Positions 51,161-61,315 of a DNA stretch of 64,000 bases are shown here, in pieces. The first letter of the stretch is position 1; every line of letters begins with the position of its first letter. The DNA lies in contig JADKBB010000002.1 of the NCBI GenBank assembly GCA_016715195.1, positions 186,001 through 250,000 on the forward strand, given 5' to 3'. The notes beneath the pieces are model-generated. The model worked only from the letters and a program-made list of their open reading frames with translations. It was not told where the DNA came from and ran no database searches. A program made the translations under genes and the position numbers. This DNA comes from Candidatus Villigracilis proximus (GTDB lineage Bacteria > Chloroflexota > Anaerolineae > Anaerolineales > Villigracilaceae).

Positions 51161-51202
51161 CGATTCAAAAAGACTCTCCGATTGGAGAGTCTTTTTGAAT
51201 CG
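51161..51202. terminator. Bidirectional terminator with 19-bp perfect arms
   Basis: CGATTCAAAAAGACTCTCC (51161-51179), GATT loop, exact reverse complement 51184-51202. Runs of A and T on both sides serve convergent GGDEF and HD-GYP genes. Confidence 0.88.
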
Positions 51203-51248
51203 TGGAATTAAATCTGCTGCGCTTGACCTATCCGTTCAAGGCGGGATA

Positions 51249-52229
51249 TTAAGCCATCATGATATTAAAGAGTTCCACAATGTGGGGGTCAAAATGTTTT
51301 CCAGATTGTTCGTTGATATATTGCAGCGTTTTTTGTTTATCCCAGGCTGCGCGGTAGGGACGATCTGAAGTGAGGGCATCCCAGACATCCACGATGGCAA
51401 ATATTCTTGCAGAGAGTGGAATCTCTTCGCCTTTCAAGCCGCGTGGATAACCCGTGCCGTCCCATTTTTCATGGTGGCAATAGGGGATGTCCAATGCAGG
51501 GCGTAAATATTCAATCGGCAGGATCATTTCATAGGCGTATTGGGGGTGCTTGCGCATGACCTCCCACTCTTCGTCCGTTAATTTATTTGGGGTGAGCAGG
51601 ATGGAGTCAGGTACGCCAAGTTTTCCAATATCGTGCAGCAGTGAGCCGCGCCGTATTTGGATCAATTCGTCCTGACGGATGCCGGCGATTTTTGCAAGTT
51701 GTTCAGAGAGCTGTGTTACCCGTTGTGTATGGCCTTCGGTTTCTTTGTCGCGCAGATCCATTGCTCGTGACCAGCCTTCAATGGTTGCATCGTAGGCTGA
51801 TAACAATTGTAGATGTGCTTGTTCGATGTTGGTGCGGTCATCCTGTAATTTTCGATACCGATTGAGGCGCGTAATGCCTAACAGACGTGCGCGTAGTTCG
51901 TGGCGGTCGTAGGGTTTTGTCAGGTAATCATCTGCGCCGCTCTCCAGACCATTTAGAAAGGATCGTCTATCATCGAGTGCCGTCAGCATGATGATCGGAA
52001 TTTCGGCAATGGCCGGGTCACTTCTGACTTGCCGACATACTTCAAATCCATCCATGCCTGGCATCATTACATCCAGCAGGATCACATCCGGCAGAATTTG
52101 GCGGATCATTTGCAGGGCTTGAGCACCGTTTTCGGCGAATTCAAGTTGATATCCCTGTTCATCCAGAATGGATTCGAGAGTTTGCCGGCCTGCGGGGTCG
52201 TCATCCACGATCAAAATGGTACTGGTCAT
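51249..52229 (-). CDS. Response regulator with HD-GYP phosphodiesterase domain
   Basis: 326 residues. Residues 1-125 are a receiver domain with phospho-acceptor aspartate in VILLDVMMPGMDGFE and lysine in YLTKPYDR. A helix links to HD-GYP: SLLHDIGKLGVPD and HHEKWDGTGYPRGLKGEEIPL, the HD and GYP motifs intact. It should hydrolyse c-di-GMP on phosphorylation. The start at 52229 is set by AAGGAG 5 nt upstream. It ends the minus-strand signalling cluster and converges with the diguanylate cyclase. Confidence 0.93.
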   Translation of the reverse strand: MTSTILIVDDDPAGRQTLESILDEQGYQLEFAENGAQALQMIRQILPDVILLDVMMPGMDGFEVCRQVRSDPAIAEIPIIMLTALDDRRSFLNGLESGADDYLTKPYDRHELRARLLGITRLNRYRKLQDDRTNIEQAHLQLLSAYDATIEGWSRAMDLRDKETEGHTQRVTQLSEQLAKIAGIRQDELIQIRRGSLLHDIGKLGVPDSILLTPNKLTDEEWEVMRKHPQYAYEMILPIEYLRPALDIPYCHHEKWDGTGYPRGLKGEEIPLSARIFAIVDVWDALTSDRPYRAAWDKQKTLQYINEQSGKHFDPHIVELFNIMMA

Positions 52230-52303
52230 AGTTTCTCCTTGTTTCACGGATATTATATTTTTACATTTTTATTATCACCATACTGGTATTCCCTTATTTT
52301 GTC

Positions 52304-52953
52304 CTACCAGTTTTTGTCAATTAATCCATATTTGATCGCCAGCCGCACCAGCCCGGCCAGATTGCGGACATGTAATTTTTCCATTAAATTTGTGCGATGC
52401 TTTTCCACGGTCTTTTCGCTAATATATAAGATTTTTCCGATCTCGCCGCTGGTGTTTTCTTCTGCAATTAATTGCAATATTTCTTTTTCACGTGGAGAAA
52501 GGACATCCAGCAGGTTTGCGGTTTGCGCTGTGTTTGATGCAATGTGTTTTCTGTAACGATGGATGAGATGACCGAGCTCAAATAGGTTTCGCCGCGTGAA
52601 ACCGCATGGATGCCCCATAGTAACTCTTCGCTGACTGAGGTCTTGAGTACATATCCTTTGACACCGCTTTGCAGCGCCTGGTGTACCAGGCCTGCGTCTG
52701 AATACATGGAAAGCAAAAGGATATGGACTGGCAGTTTCATGCTGCGGATCTGTTCGGCGGCTTGAATTCCATTTAGACGCGGCATCATGATGTCCATCAC
52801 GAGTACATCCGGTTTTAGATCTGCGGCCATGGTAATGGCTTCCTGCCCGTTGGATGCTTCGCCTATGATGGTGATTTCTTTTGCGCGTTCCAGCAAAGCT
52901 CGCAGTCCGGCGCGAACCATTATGTGATCTTCTGCCAGGAGGATTCGGATCAT
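52304..52953 (-). CDS. NarL/FixJ-type response regulator, frameshifted
   Basis: About 216 residues in two frames. Receiver part: LLAEDHIMVRAGLRALLERA, VLVMDIMMPRLNGIQAAEQI and GYVLKTSVSEELLWG. LuxR-type HTH part: LSPREKEILQLIAEENTSGEIGKILYISEKTVEKHRTNLMEKL. The break lies in a poly-A on the minus strand (52547-52550); VISSIVTE then joins KHIASNTAQTANLLDVL. A single-base consensus error is likely. Its start overlaps the stop of the REC-kinase by 4 nt, so these two are a co-translated two-component pair. Confidence 0.88.
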
Positions 52954-54017
52954 GCGGTTCCTGTATCCTGTGTTTGAGTCAGTGGAATGTGTGCAGAGAT
53001 CACAGTGCCTTTGGATGCTGATGTACTGATGACTAATTTTCCACCGACGAGTGTCAGACGTTCACGGATGCCGGTGATGCCGATACCCGAATTGGGTGCC
53101 GTCTGTGTCAGCGTGAAACCGATTCCATTATCCTGCACCGTTAAAACAATGCTGTGTTCATCAATGTTTAACTCCACCCAAACTTGATTGGCTTTGGAGT
53201 GTTTGAGGACATTCGTGAGTGTCTCTTGTAGAATGCGATAGAGCGTAATGGCGTGCGCATCGGGGATTTCGGGGATTTCAGGATCGGCTTCAAATAAAAC
53301 ACGCAGCCCGGTTCGCAGGCCGAATTCGTAGCTGTATGTTTCCAATGCTGTGCGCAACCCAAGAGTATCCAGCAGGGTCGGGCGGATATTCTGAGCCAGG
53401 AAACGCATTTTATTTAGGGTTTGATTGGTATCGGCTGTCAGCGCGTCGATTCTTTTATTTAATAGATCAACTTCCAGCGGCAGGTCTTTTTGCAAATTGT
53501 GCAGATTTAGAATGTGAGCGATCAATGCCTGTCCGAGATCGTCATGAAGTTCACGTGAAAGCCTTTTCCGTTCCTCTTCCTGCGCGGTGATCACACTTTC
53601 TGCCAGACGGCGTAAATTTTCACGCTGGGTAAGCAGGGTGCGATATCGATTGAGTCTGATGATCGTATGTACCCGCAGACGTAATTCCTGCCGGTCAACT
53701 GGTTTGGTGAGAAAATCGTCGGCGCCAGATTCAATTCCCAGCAGGCGTGAGGCGCGGTCATCCAGGGCGGTGAGAATGATGATCGGCATTTCAGCAAGTT
53801 TCGGCGTGGCACGGATGCGTTTACATACTTCAAAGCCATCCATGACGGGCATCATCACGTCCACTAGAATCAGGTCTGGGATGAGCGCATCCGCTTTTTG
53901 CAGGGCGTCTGACCCGTTGGATGCCCTGATGATATTGTAGCCCTGTCCATCGAGAATCGATTCAAGTGCGGCGAGACTGGTTTGGTCATCGTCAACGATC
54001 AATACGCTGCCTGTCAT
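52950..54017 (-). CDS. Receiver-coupled histidine kinase (HisKA_3/NarX-type)
   Basis: 355 residues: receiver (LILVDVMMPVMDGFE, FLTKPVDR), then a dimerisation domain with ERKRLSRELHDDLGQALIAHI carrying the phospho-accepting histidine, and an ATPase with LYRILQETLTNVLKHSKAN and DNGIGFTLTQ...GITGIRERL. It is cytoplasmic without TM, so it receives a phosphate from elsewhere, probably the giant kinase directly upstream (one-nt gap), and passes it to the NarL regulator, whose gene overlaps its stop. Confidence 0.92.
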   Translation of the reverse strand: MTGSVLIVDDDQTSLAALESILDGQGYNIIRASNGSDALQKADALIPDLILVDVMMPVMDGFEVCKRIRATPKLAEMPIIILTALDDRASRLLGIESGADDFLTKPVDRQELRLRVHTIIRLNRYRTLLTQRENLRRLAESVITAQEEERKRLSRELHDDLGQALIAHILNLHNLQKDLPLEVDLLNKRIDALTADTNQTLNKMRFLAQNIRPTLLDTLGLRTALETYSYEFGLRTGLRVLFEADPEIPEIPDAHAITLYRILQETLTNVLKHSKANQVWVELNIDEHSIVLTVQDNGIGFTLTQTAPNSGIGITGIRERLTLVGGKLVISTSASKGTVISAHIPLTQTQDTGTA

Positions 54018-54018
54018 T

Positions 54019-57000
54019 TTATTTTTTTTCCTGCCGGGCGCTTAAATGTTTTTCGATAATCTTTGTAAGATCATGCATTTGAATTGGTTTGCTCATGTAA
54101 TCATCCATGCCGGCAGCTAGACATTGTTCACGGTCACCGGGCATGGCGAGTGCTGTGAGCGCAATGATGATCGTGTCTTTCTGCATGTTATCAGCACGGA
54201 TGCGGCGGGCGGCTTCCATGCCATCCATGACCGGCATCATAATATCCATGAGAATCACATCCGGTTTTTTTTCCTTTGCAAGAAGTACACCTTCCATGCC
54301 ATTGCGGGCGATAAATACTTCATATCCTTTGTAGTGCAGATAATCACTCGTCAGTGTGATGACTACCTCGGTGTCTTCCACAAGCAGGACTTTGACGCTG
54401 CGCTTCGCAGCCGACTTTGGGCTGGTCGGCGTGATTTGAGATTCGATTTCAATTTGTGCAGTTTGCTGTTTTTCAGCCCAGGGTAATGTGACGATAAAGC
54501 GGCTGCCTTTTCCGGGCTCACTTTCCAGATTGATGTGTCCGCCGTGCAAACGCACCATTTGCGAGACGATTGCCAGGCCCAGTCCGGTACCGGGGTATTC
54601 ACGGGCCAGCCCCGCATCCAATTGCACAAATGGTTTAAAGAGACGTTTGATATCACTTTGCTCAATGCCAATGCCTTGATCCCAAACTGTAAAGGTAATT
54701 TCATGGTCGATCATATTGGTCTGCACTTGAAGACCGATTTCTTTTCCTTCCTGGGTAAATTTGACGGCATTACTCAGCAGGTTAACCAGAGATTGTTTCA
54801 GGCGGCGTTCATCGCCCAGCAAAGTGATCTCCGTCTCGTCAATTTCAAGGGATACTTTTAAGGATTTTTTTTGTGCAAGTTCCTTCACCAAACGCAGGCT
54901 TGAATCGCACAGAGTTTTGACTGAAATATCCTGAAGATTGAGTTCCAGTTTTCCAGCTTCGATCTTGGAAAGATCGAGAATGTCATTGATGAGTTCCAGC
55001 AGGTGGCGTCCGCTTTCGTTGATGATGCGGATATATTTTAGTTGTTTCTCATTCAGAGCGCCGATGATCTGCTCTTCAAGGCTTTCAGAGATCCCCAAAA
55101 TGGCATTAAGCGGAGTCCGCAGTTCATGGCTCATGTTTGCAAGAAATTCATCTTTAATACGCAGGGCGTGTTTCATTTCAATGTTGGCAAGCTGCAGTGT
55201 ATCCTCGGCTTTTTTATAGGCGGTGATGTCGCGCCCGGCATTGAGGATCAATTGCCTGCCCTTCACTTCAATTGAATAGGACCTCAGTTCAATAGTTTGG
55301 ATGTTTTCATTTGTTGAGGACACATTAAGCTGGGTGGAGTGTTGCCGGGAGTTTCCCGCTTGATTTTCCACGATCTCCATCAGGTATTTTTCCCTTTTAT
55401 CAGATCTCGTCTGGATACAGACCGATCTCGGATATGTTTTTTTCTGAATTTCATCGCGTAAAAAATTGTAATGCTGTTCGAAAGCCCGATTGACATCTAT
55501 AATTTCCCCGTGAACATCCGTCACAGAGATCGGGTCAGGTACGGCGTTAAATAACAGGCGGGCATAGTTTTCACTTTCGTATAAAGATTGCTCGGTGCGT
55601 TTGCGATCCGTAATATCCATGTTGATGCCGATGATGCGTTCCGGCCTGCCGTCATTTTCAAAAACGGTGACGGCGCTCGCGGCTATGTGCCGTATCGTAC
55701 CGTCAGGCCAGATAATGCGATGTTCATTATTTAAAAGCAGATATTTTGTTACCGCGAGTTGAATGTTGAGCTGCGATTTATCTATGTCGTCCGGGTGGAT
55801 CAATTTCACCCAGGATTGATACGTGCCGTCGAAACTGCCATCGGGGATATGGTGAAGCATGTACATACGTTCGTCCCAAATGACCTTGTTTTCCCTGGGA
55901 TTGTATTCCCATACGCCGATCTGACCGGCATGAGTGGCGAGCTCCAGACGATGTTTTGTCGATTCGATCTGAGCAGTGCGTTCTTTTACGCGGTTTTCCA
56001 GTTCGTCAGCATGGCGGGTGGTTTCTTCATAAAGACGGGCATTCTCAAATATACTGGCTGCTTGTGCTGCCAGCGTGACCGTTAATCGTTCATCTGATTT
56101 GCTAAAGGCGTTTGCCTTTTCGCTTTCAATGCTGATCACTCCGATCACCTGTTTGCCGGTTTTAATGGGGACATATAGACCGGATTGCAAACCCGAAAAA
56201 GTTTCCTGATAGCGCGGGTCGTTTGCTAGATCATTTGAATGCACAATTGTGCCGTGTTGGACAGCCCAGCCGCTTAACCCCTGGTCGAGGTACGCCACGC
56301 TTGTTTTTAATTTTTCCTCAGCCGTATTGCGTTCCTTCTGGCTGCTTAAGTTCGCTTGATTGAAGGCCAATAGCTCCAGTGTATTGTTTATTGGGTTAAG
56401 CAAACGAATGGCGGTATGGTGCCAGTCCATTTTTTGGTCCAATAACTTAATGATTTGTTGCGCGATCTGCTTTGGATTTAATAGCTGACTGAATGATAAT
56501 CCGCTTTCGTAGAGCAATTCCAATTCCATAATGCGCTGACGCAATTCCTCTTCAGCCTGTTTGCGTTCGGTAATATCTCGCACAATTGCCCAAATTCCCT
56601 CGTTTTCGCCTTCATCGTTTTTGATCAGGAAAGAATGAATTTCGATCGGAAAGATCGTTCCATCTTTCTTTATATATTCCTTTTCGTAAAAATTGGAGGA
56701 GCCGTCGGGGAGTATCTGTGTTTCGACGATGTTTTGCTCAAACTCATGCCACTTTTTAGGTGTGATATCTTCATAGGTCAGGTGGGCAAGCTCCTGGGCG
56801 TTATACCCGGTCATCTTCTGATACGACTTGTTCGACTCTTGAATAAAGCCCTGCATATTCACTCTTACAAAGCCGTCTGTCATTGTGTCATACAGATTGC
56901 GGTATCTGCCTTCAGATTGAATCAGCGCCGCTTCAATTGTTTTCGTTTCCGTGATGTCGTGAAATGACCAGACGCGCCCTTCCAGATTTTCACCATTCAC

Positions 57001-58143
57001 AATGGGTTTTGATTGGCGCTCAAAAATTCTGCCATCTTTAAGATAGAGCGTGCCGGAACTCTCCTGCTTTGATTGATAAAGTTCCTGTACTTTTGCAGAA
57101 AGTTTGCGGCCTGATCAACTGTTCAAGCACAAAATTAAGTAATACCGTCTCATCCTGATTAAGGCAATTTCGCGCGGAATTTTCCACATTTTCTAAAAAT
57201 GCTCATTTGCAAAGTACTTGTTTTTCAAACTCACTGCCAGAATTCCATCTGCAGTGGATTGTAGAATCCCCTGCAATGTGGATTGACTTTCATGCAGCGA
57301 TTCCTCCACCAGTTTACGCTCGGTAATGTTGTTATGTGTTACCACCACCCCCGCGCCGCCCTCACCGAGCGGAGTAGCCGTCAGCGTGTACCAGCGCTGT
57401 TGTTCCGGCGAATGACAGGCATATTCCATGCTAAATCTGGTCAGCTTGCCGCTCATTACCGCTCGAATGCCATCACAGCCATTCATTCCCTCTGTGCCTG
57501 TTTCCAAGCCGTTTTCAGCTTTACAGATCTCAAGATAATTGACTCCGATCCCAGTCCGCGGCGCCGGAATGCCAGCCTCTGCGCTATTTTCCAACGCAAA
57601 TTTTTCCCAGGTCTGGTTTACAGCAATGATGATTCCGCTGTGATCCAGTACGGCGATTTCAGCAGTTACAGAATCTAAAATTGCCTGATTGAAAATTTCA
57701 CTCGCGCGTAGTGAATCCCCTGTCTGCTTGCACGCAGTAATATCCTGCGCGGTCATTAATATTGATTCGAGCCCTTGAAAATCAAAAGTGCATGATGTAA
57801 CTTCCACATCGATCAACTTCCCACTTTTTAATTTGTGATGCCACTGCCCCGTAATACGTTCTTCAGGATGAATATCCTTAAGGGTTAGTTTTTGAAAATC
57901 AGTCTGCGAATAGCCGTACTTCTCGATCGCCGCCTTGTTAACTCGTAAAAATGCATGTGTCTTGATATCAATGACCCACATGGGCATTGGGTGATTTTGA
58001 AAAAGCATTTGAAAAGCGAGTTCGTTTTTCCCGCTCTTTTCTTTTTGAGTCCTTGCAGCTTTGGCTTTTTTCTTCAAAACAGGTCTCTGAAGTTGAGTTT
58101 TATGAATATCTTCCGCCGCTGGTTTACTCTTTTTTTCGGTCAT
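54019..58143 (-). CDS. Giant hybrid histidine kinase, multiple frameshifts near its middle N-terminal part
   Basis: About 1375 residues across two long frames. The first (to ~57195) has a PAS unit with DIHPEERITGQWH and further PAS/PAC segments. The second (from ~57090) has PAS, GAF (LYESGLSFSQLLNPK...), more PAS, a HisKA motif EFLANMSHELRTPLNAILG, HATPase boxes NLLSNAVKFTQEG, DQGIGIE, GTGLGLAIVSQ, and a C-terminal receiver LLVEDTEVV..VILMDIMMPVMDGME. Between 57090 and 57195 at least three frame changes restore reading (for example NQDETVLLNFVLEQL and KVQELYQSKQESSGTLYLKDGR). No TM is seen, so it is a cytoplasmic sensor. Start 58143 follows GATGGAG. Confidence 0.83.
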
Positions 58144-58252
58144 ATTAAACTCCATCAACATGCATGAACGGTATTAATATCCCATTTTTACATCATTATA
58201 CGCCTGAACCCATCGGGAAACACCCTACAATATCATCGCAAAATTTCCCGTG

Positions 58253-58258
58253 TATACT
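58253..58258 (+). promoter_or_regulatory. TATACT -10 box 6 nt before the glycerate kinase start
   Basis: GTGTATACTTAAACC then ATG at 58265. The distance implies transcription from the start codon (leaderless mRNA); no Shine-Dalgarno sequence is present. Confidence 0.5.
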
Positions 58259-58264
58259 TAAACC

Positions 58265-59536
58265 ATGTTTTCTTCACAAAAATTTCTTGAAAACCATGCC
58301 CGCAGAATCTCTGTTACACATATACTTTCGGCCATGTTTACCGCCGTGGAGCCGGGCGCGGCGGTAAAAAAATATGTGCTTGAAAATCCATTGCCAAAAG
58401 CAAAACGTATTTTTTCTTTTGGATTGGGAAAGGCGGCCTGTGCGATGACCTCAGCTCTGGCAGACTCAACCAGCCTGACCAACAGCCTCATCATTACCAA
58501 ACACGCTTCGCCTCTTAACGTTGAGCCTGTTACGGTTATCGAGGGAGATCACCCAATCCCTGGAAATTCCAGTTTGAAAGCGGGTGTTGCCGCGCTGAAG
58601 TTTGTTTCGCAACTTACACAGGATGACCTGCTGATCTGTCTGATCTCAGGCGGCGGCTCTGCTTTGATGACCGCACCGCGTGTACCGCTCGCCGATTTGC
58701 AAATACTCACCTCCGCATTGTTGGCGTGTGGCGCGCGCATTGATGAGATCAACATATTGCGCCGTCATCTCGATGAACTAAAGGGCGGGGGATTGATTCG
58801 GATGGCAAATGGCGCGCGCGTTGTCAGCCTGCTGCTTTCAGATGTGGTCAATGATTCGATGGAAGCCATTGCCTCCGGCCCAACTGCGCCAGACCCGTCA
58901 ACTTGTGCTGATGCTTTGAGCGTGATCGCAAAATATGATCTGAAGGATAGAATCCCCGCTTCCATTATTCCCGCTTTGGTTGAAACATTAAAGCCGAATA
59001 ACCCTGTTTTTGAATATGTAGAAAATACAATGATCGCCAGTAATGAGATTGCTTTACGCGCCGCGCAAGCACAGGCACAAAAAGAATCTTTTGAAACCGT
59101 GATCATTCGCCGTGGAATGCAGGGCGAAGCCAGTGACATTGGGCGTCAGATCGCTTTGCAGTTAAAAGAATCAATACAGACAATGAAACGCCCGTTTTGT
59201 TTACTGGCCGGCGGCGAAACCACAGTTAAGTTAAAAGGGAATGGGAAGGGCGGCAGAAATCAGGAGCTTGCTCTTGCCGCCGTAGATGTATTGTCTGGCC
59301 TGCAAGATGTGATGCTGATCTCACTTGCCACTGATGGCGAAGACGGCCCCACAGATGCGGCTGGAGCCATTGTGACGGGCGAATCGGCTCAGAGGGCTGA
59401 GTCGCTTGGGATGTTCGCGGCAGGCTATCTGTCGACGAATGATGCGTATGTTTATTTTGACGCGTTGAATGATCTAATCCGAATCGGTCCGAGCGGTACC
59501 AATGTCAACGATCTGGTAATCTGCTTTGCGTTTTAA
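58265..59536 (+). CDS. Glycerate 2-kinase (GckA/MOFRL family)
   Basis: 423 residues. The DUF4147 N-domain includes FSFGLGKAACAMT, EGDHPIPGNSS and LLICLISGGGSALMTAPR. The C-terminal MOFRL domain includes LLAGGETTVKLKGNGKGGRNQELALA, SLATDGEDGPTDAAGAI and IGPSGTNVNDLVICF, all well conserved. It phosphorylates D-glycerate to 2-phosphoglycerate with ATP. Likely role: serine-cycle or glyoxylate/hydroxypyruvate salvage; no pathway partners are adjacent. A leaderless start is suggested by the -10 box 6 nt upstream. Confidence 0.93.
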   Translation: MFSSQKFLENHARRISVTHILSAMFTAVEPGAAVKKYVLENPLPKAKRIFSFGLGKAACAMTSALADSTSLTNSLIITKHASPLNVEPVTVIEGDHPIPGNSSLKAGVAALKFVSQLTQDDLLICLISGGGSALMTAPRVPLADLQILTSALLACGARIDEINILRRHLDELKGGGLIRMANGARVVSLLLSDVVNDSMEAIASGPTAPDPSTCADALSVIAKYDLKDRIPASIIPALVETLKPNNPVFEYVENTMIASNEIALRAAQAQAQKESFETVIIRRGMQGEASDIGRQIALQLKESIQTMKRPFCLLAGGETTVKLKGNGKGGRNQELALAAVDVLSGLQDVMLISLATDGEDGPTDAAGAIVTGESAQRAESLGMFAAGYLSTNDAYVYFDALNDLIRIGPSGTNVNDLVICFAF

Positions 59537-59547
59537 TGTTTATTTTC

Positions 59548-59673
59548 TAACCACCTGACGCTTTGTTTTTGGACGCTGATAAGCGCAGATTTTTTGGAAA
59601 ACGTGAGCAAAAATAGTTTTTATCAGCGTTTTCAGCGTTCATCTGCGTCCCATTTTAAAACTGTCTGGTGGCT
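59548..59673. repeat. Nested inverted spacer repeat (GACGCTGATAAGCGCAGAT)
   Basis: Inner arms GGACGCTGATAAGCGCAGAT (59571-59590) and ATCAGCG...GTTCATCTGCGTCC (59622-59650), outer imperfect arms CTAACCACCTGAC (59548-59560) and GTCTGGTGGCTAG (59661-59673). It fills most of the spacer between the convergent glycerate kinase and LysE genes. Confidence 0.6.
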
Positions 59674-59676
59674 AGC

Positions 59677-60285
59677 TTATTTTGTTATCAGCGCTGTGAC
59701 AGCAAAGATAACAATGATCGCGCCTGAAATACGATTGATCCAGGCCATGTGATTTGCCGTGAGGCGCTCACGAAATAGGCCAACGCCAAAACTGAGAGTC
59801 AGCCACCAGACCGCAGAACCTGCAAATACTCCGGCTACCATTGCGAGCGGCGAACCGGTTTTGTTGATAAACCACGGGCCGGTGAAGATCGCCGCGAATG
59901 AAAGAATGGTCATTGGATTGGTAATGGTCAGGAAAAAGGTCGAAAGATACGCGCTCAAATATCCGCTTTGACTGGCTTTTGCCGCGTGGTCAGCGGGCTT
60001 TTCAAGAAATGTCTTTATGCCAAGATACAAGAGAAAACATCCGCCGATGATGCGCAGCCAGAAAGTGTTTTCAGTCAACAGATTTGTAACGACCGTCAAC
60101 CCAAATGCTGCGACCGCACCATAGACTGTGTCTGCGCTGGCGGCACCCATGCCAGATAGAAAGCCAATCAGTTTTCCATGAGAAAGCGTGCGCCGAATGC
60201 ACAACACACCAATCGGCCCAACGGGAGCTGCGATGGAAATGCCGATCAAAAAACTGGTGAAGAATAGAGCTAGGTTTTCGGTCAT
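59677..60285 (-). CDS. LysE-type amino-acid exporter
   Basis: 202 residues with six TMs. PVGPIGVLCIRRTLSHGKLIGFLSGMGAASADTVYGAVAAFGL is the LysE/RhtB signature. These inner-membrane proteins export lysine, homoserine, threonine or related compounds. It is transcribed downstream of secF after a bidirectional terminator, so it is probably its own unit. The N-terminus begins MTENLALFFTSFLIGISIAAP, consistent with the first helix. Confidence 0.9.
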   Translation of the reverse strand: MTENLALFFTSFLIGISIAAPVGPIGVLCIRRTLSHGKLIGFLSGMGAASADTVYGAVAAFGLTVVTNLLTENTFWLRIIGGCFLLYLGIKTFLEKPADHAAKASQSGYLSAYLSTFFLTITNPMTILSFAAIFTGPWFINKTGSPLAMVAGVFAGSAVWWLTLSFGVGLFRERLTANHMAWINRISGAIIVIFAVTALITK

Positions 60286-60310
60286 AAAACTTCATCCCTT
60301 CATAGTAATC

Positions 60311-60342
60311 AAAAAGGGACATCAGCAATGATGTCCCTTTTT
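60311..60342. terminator. Intrinsic terminator between LysE and secF
   Basis: AAAAAGGGACATCA and TGATGTCCCTTTTT arms with loop GCAA. It terminates secDF and could serve the opposite strand. Confidence 0.88.
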
Positions 60343-60350
60343 GAAATGAG

Positions 60351-61306
60351 TTAGATTGTTGCTGCTTCTTCTTTGCGCTTGAACCAGGTTGTCCATTCGC
60401 GATTTTCCCAAACAACCAAAATGGGAGCCGCGTTAAAAATGGAGGAGTATGTTCCGCTGAAAATACCCACAAGCAAAATGATCACAAAGTGACGGGTGCT
60501 GTCGCCGCCGAATAAGACCAGGGCGAAAAGTGTCAGCATGACGGTCAACTGGGTGGTGATGGAGCGATCCAAAGTTTGCACGATGGAATGATTGACCATG
60601 GTCTCGTAGTCGATGCGGCGCAGGATGTTTGAGTTTTCGCGCACGCGGTCGAATACCACGATGGTGTCATGCACCGAAAAGCCGATGACGGTCAACAGGG
60701 CGGTCAGGAAGAGGGCATCTGCTTCCCAGCCGAGGAAGTATCCCAGGATGGCTTCCACGCCGACCACAACGAGCACATCGTGCAGCATGGCGATGATGGC
60801 GGCAGTCCCGTAGCGATAGGCATGTTCAACGCCGCGGAAAGCCCACCAGATATAAAGCAGAATGGCGGCGGCGGCAAAAAATATGGCCCCAGCCAGCCGC
60901 GACAGTAACTTCGCGCCGACCGAGGGGCTGACCGAGGTAAAGTTCAGCACGGTCACCTTGGATCCAAAACGGGTTTCCATTTCGGCCACAATCTTGCCCT
61001 TGGTTTCATCGGTCATGGACTTGGAGCGAACCGAGCGTAGGCATCATCACCCAAAGGTTGAATGACAGGTTCTGCGATTGGTTCTTCAGCCGTGGAGAAT
61101 TCTTCGTAGAGAGCGCTCAAGTCGGCAACTTTCGGCAAAGCGCCTTCGAATTGCACTTCGAGCAGGGAGCCGCCGCGGAAGTCAATGCCGAGAGGCAGTG
61201 GACCTTCCTTGGACTTCGCCCAATTCAAACCCATGAATACAAGCCCGGGGATGATGATGAGCAGAGAGATGAAAAAGTATACGTAACGATTTTTAATGAT
61301 ATTCAT
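60351..61306 (-). CDS. secF: Protein translocase subunit SecF, frameshifted
   Basis: About 318 residues in two frames. The N-terminal TM and LGIDFRGGSLLEVQFEG are the SecF first periplasmic loop; after a break at about 61021-61035 the frame gives VRSKSMTDETKGKIVAEMETRFG and the six-TM domain with GYFLGWEADALFLTALLTVIGFSVHDTIVVFDRVREN (SecF signature) and SITTQLTVMLTLFALVLFGG. SecDF pulls translocating proteins out using proton flow. Starts 9 nt after the secD stop. A base change near GCTCGGTTCGC explains the break. Confidence 0.93.
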
Positions 61307-61315
61307 TGCGCGCTC

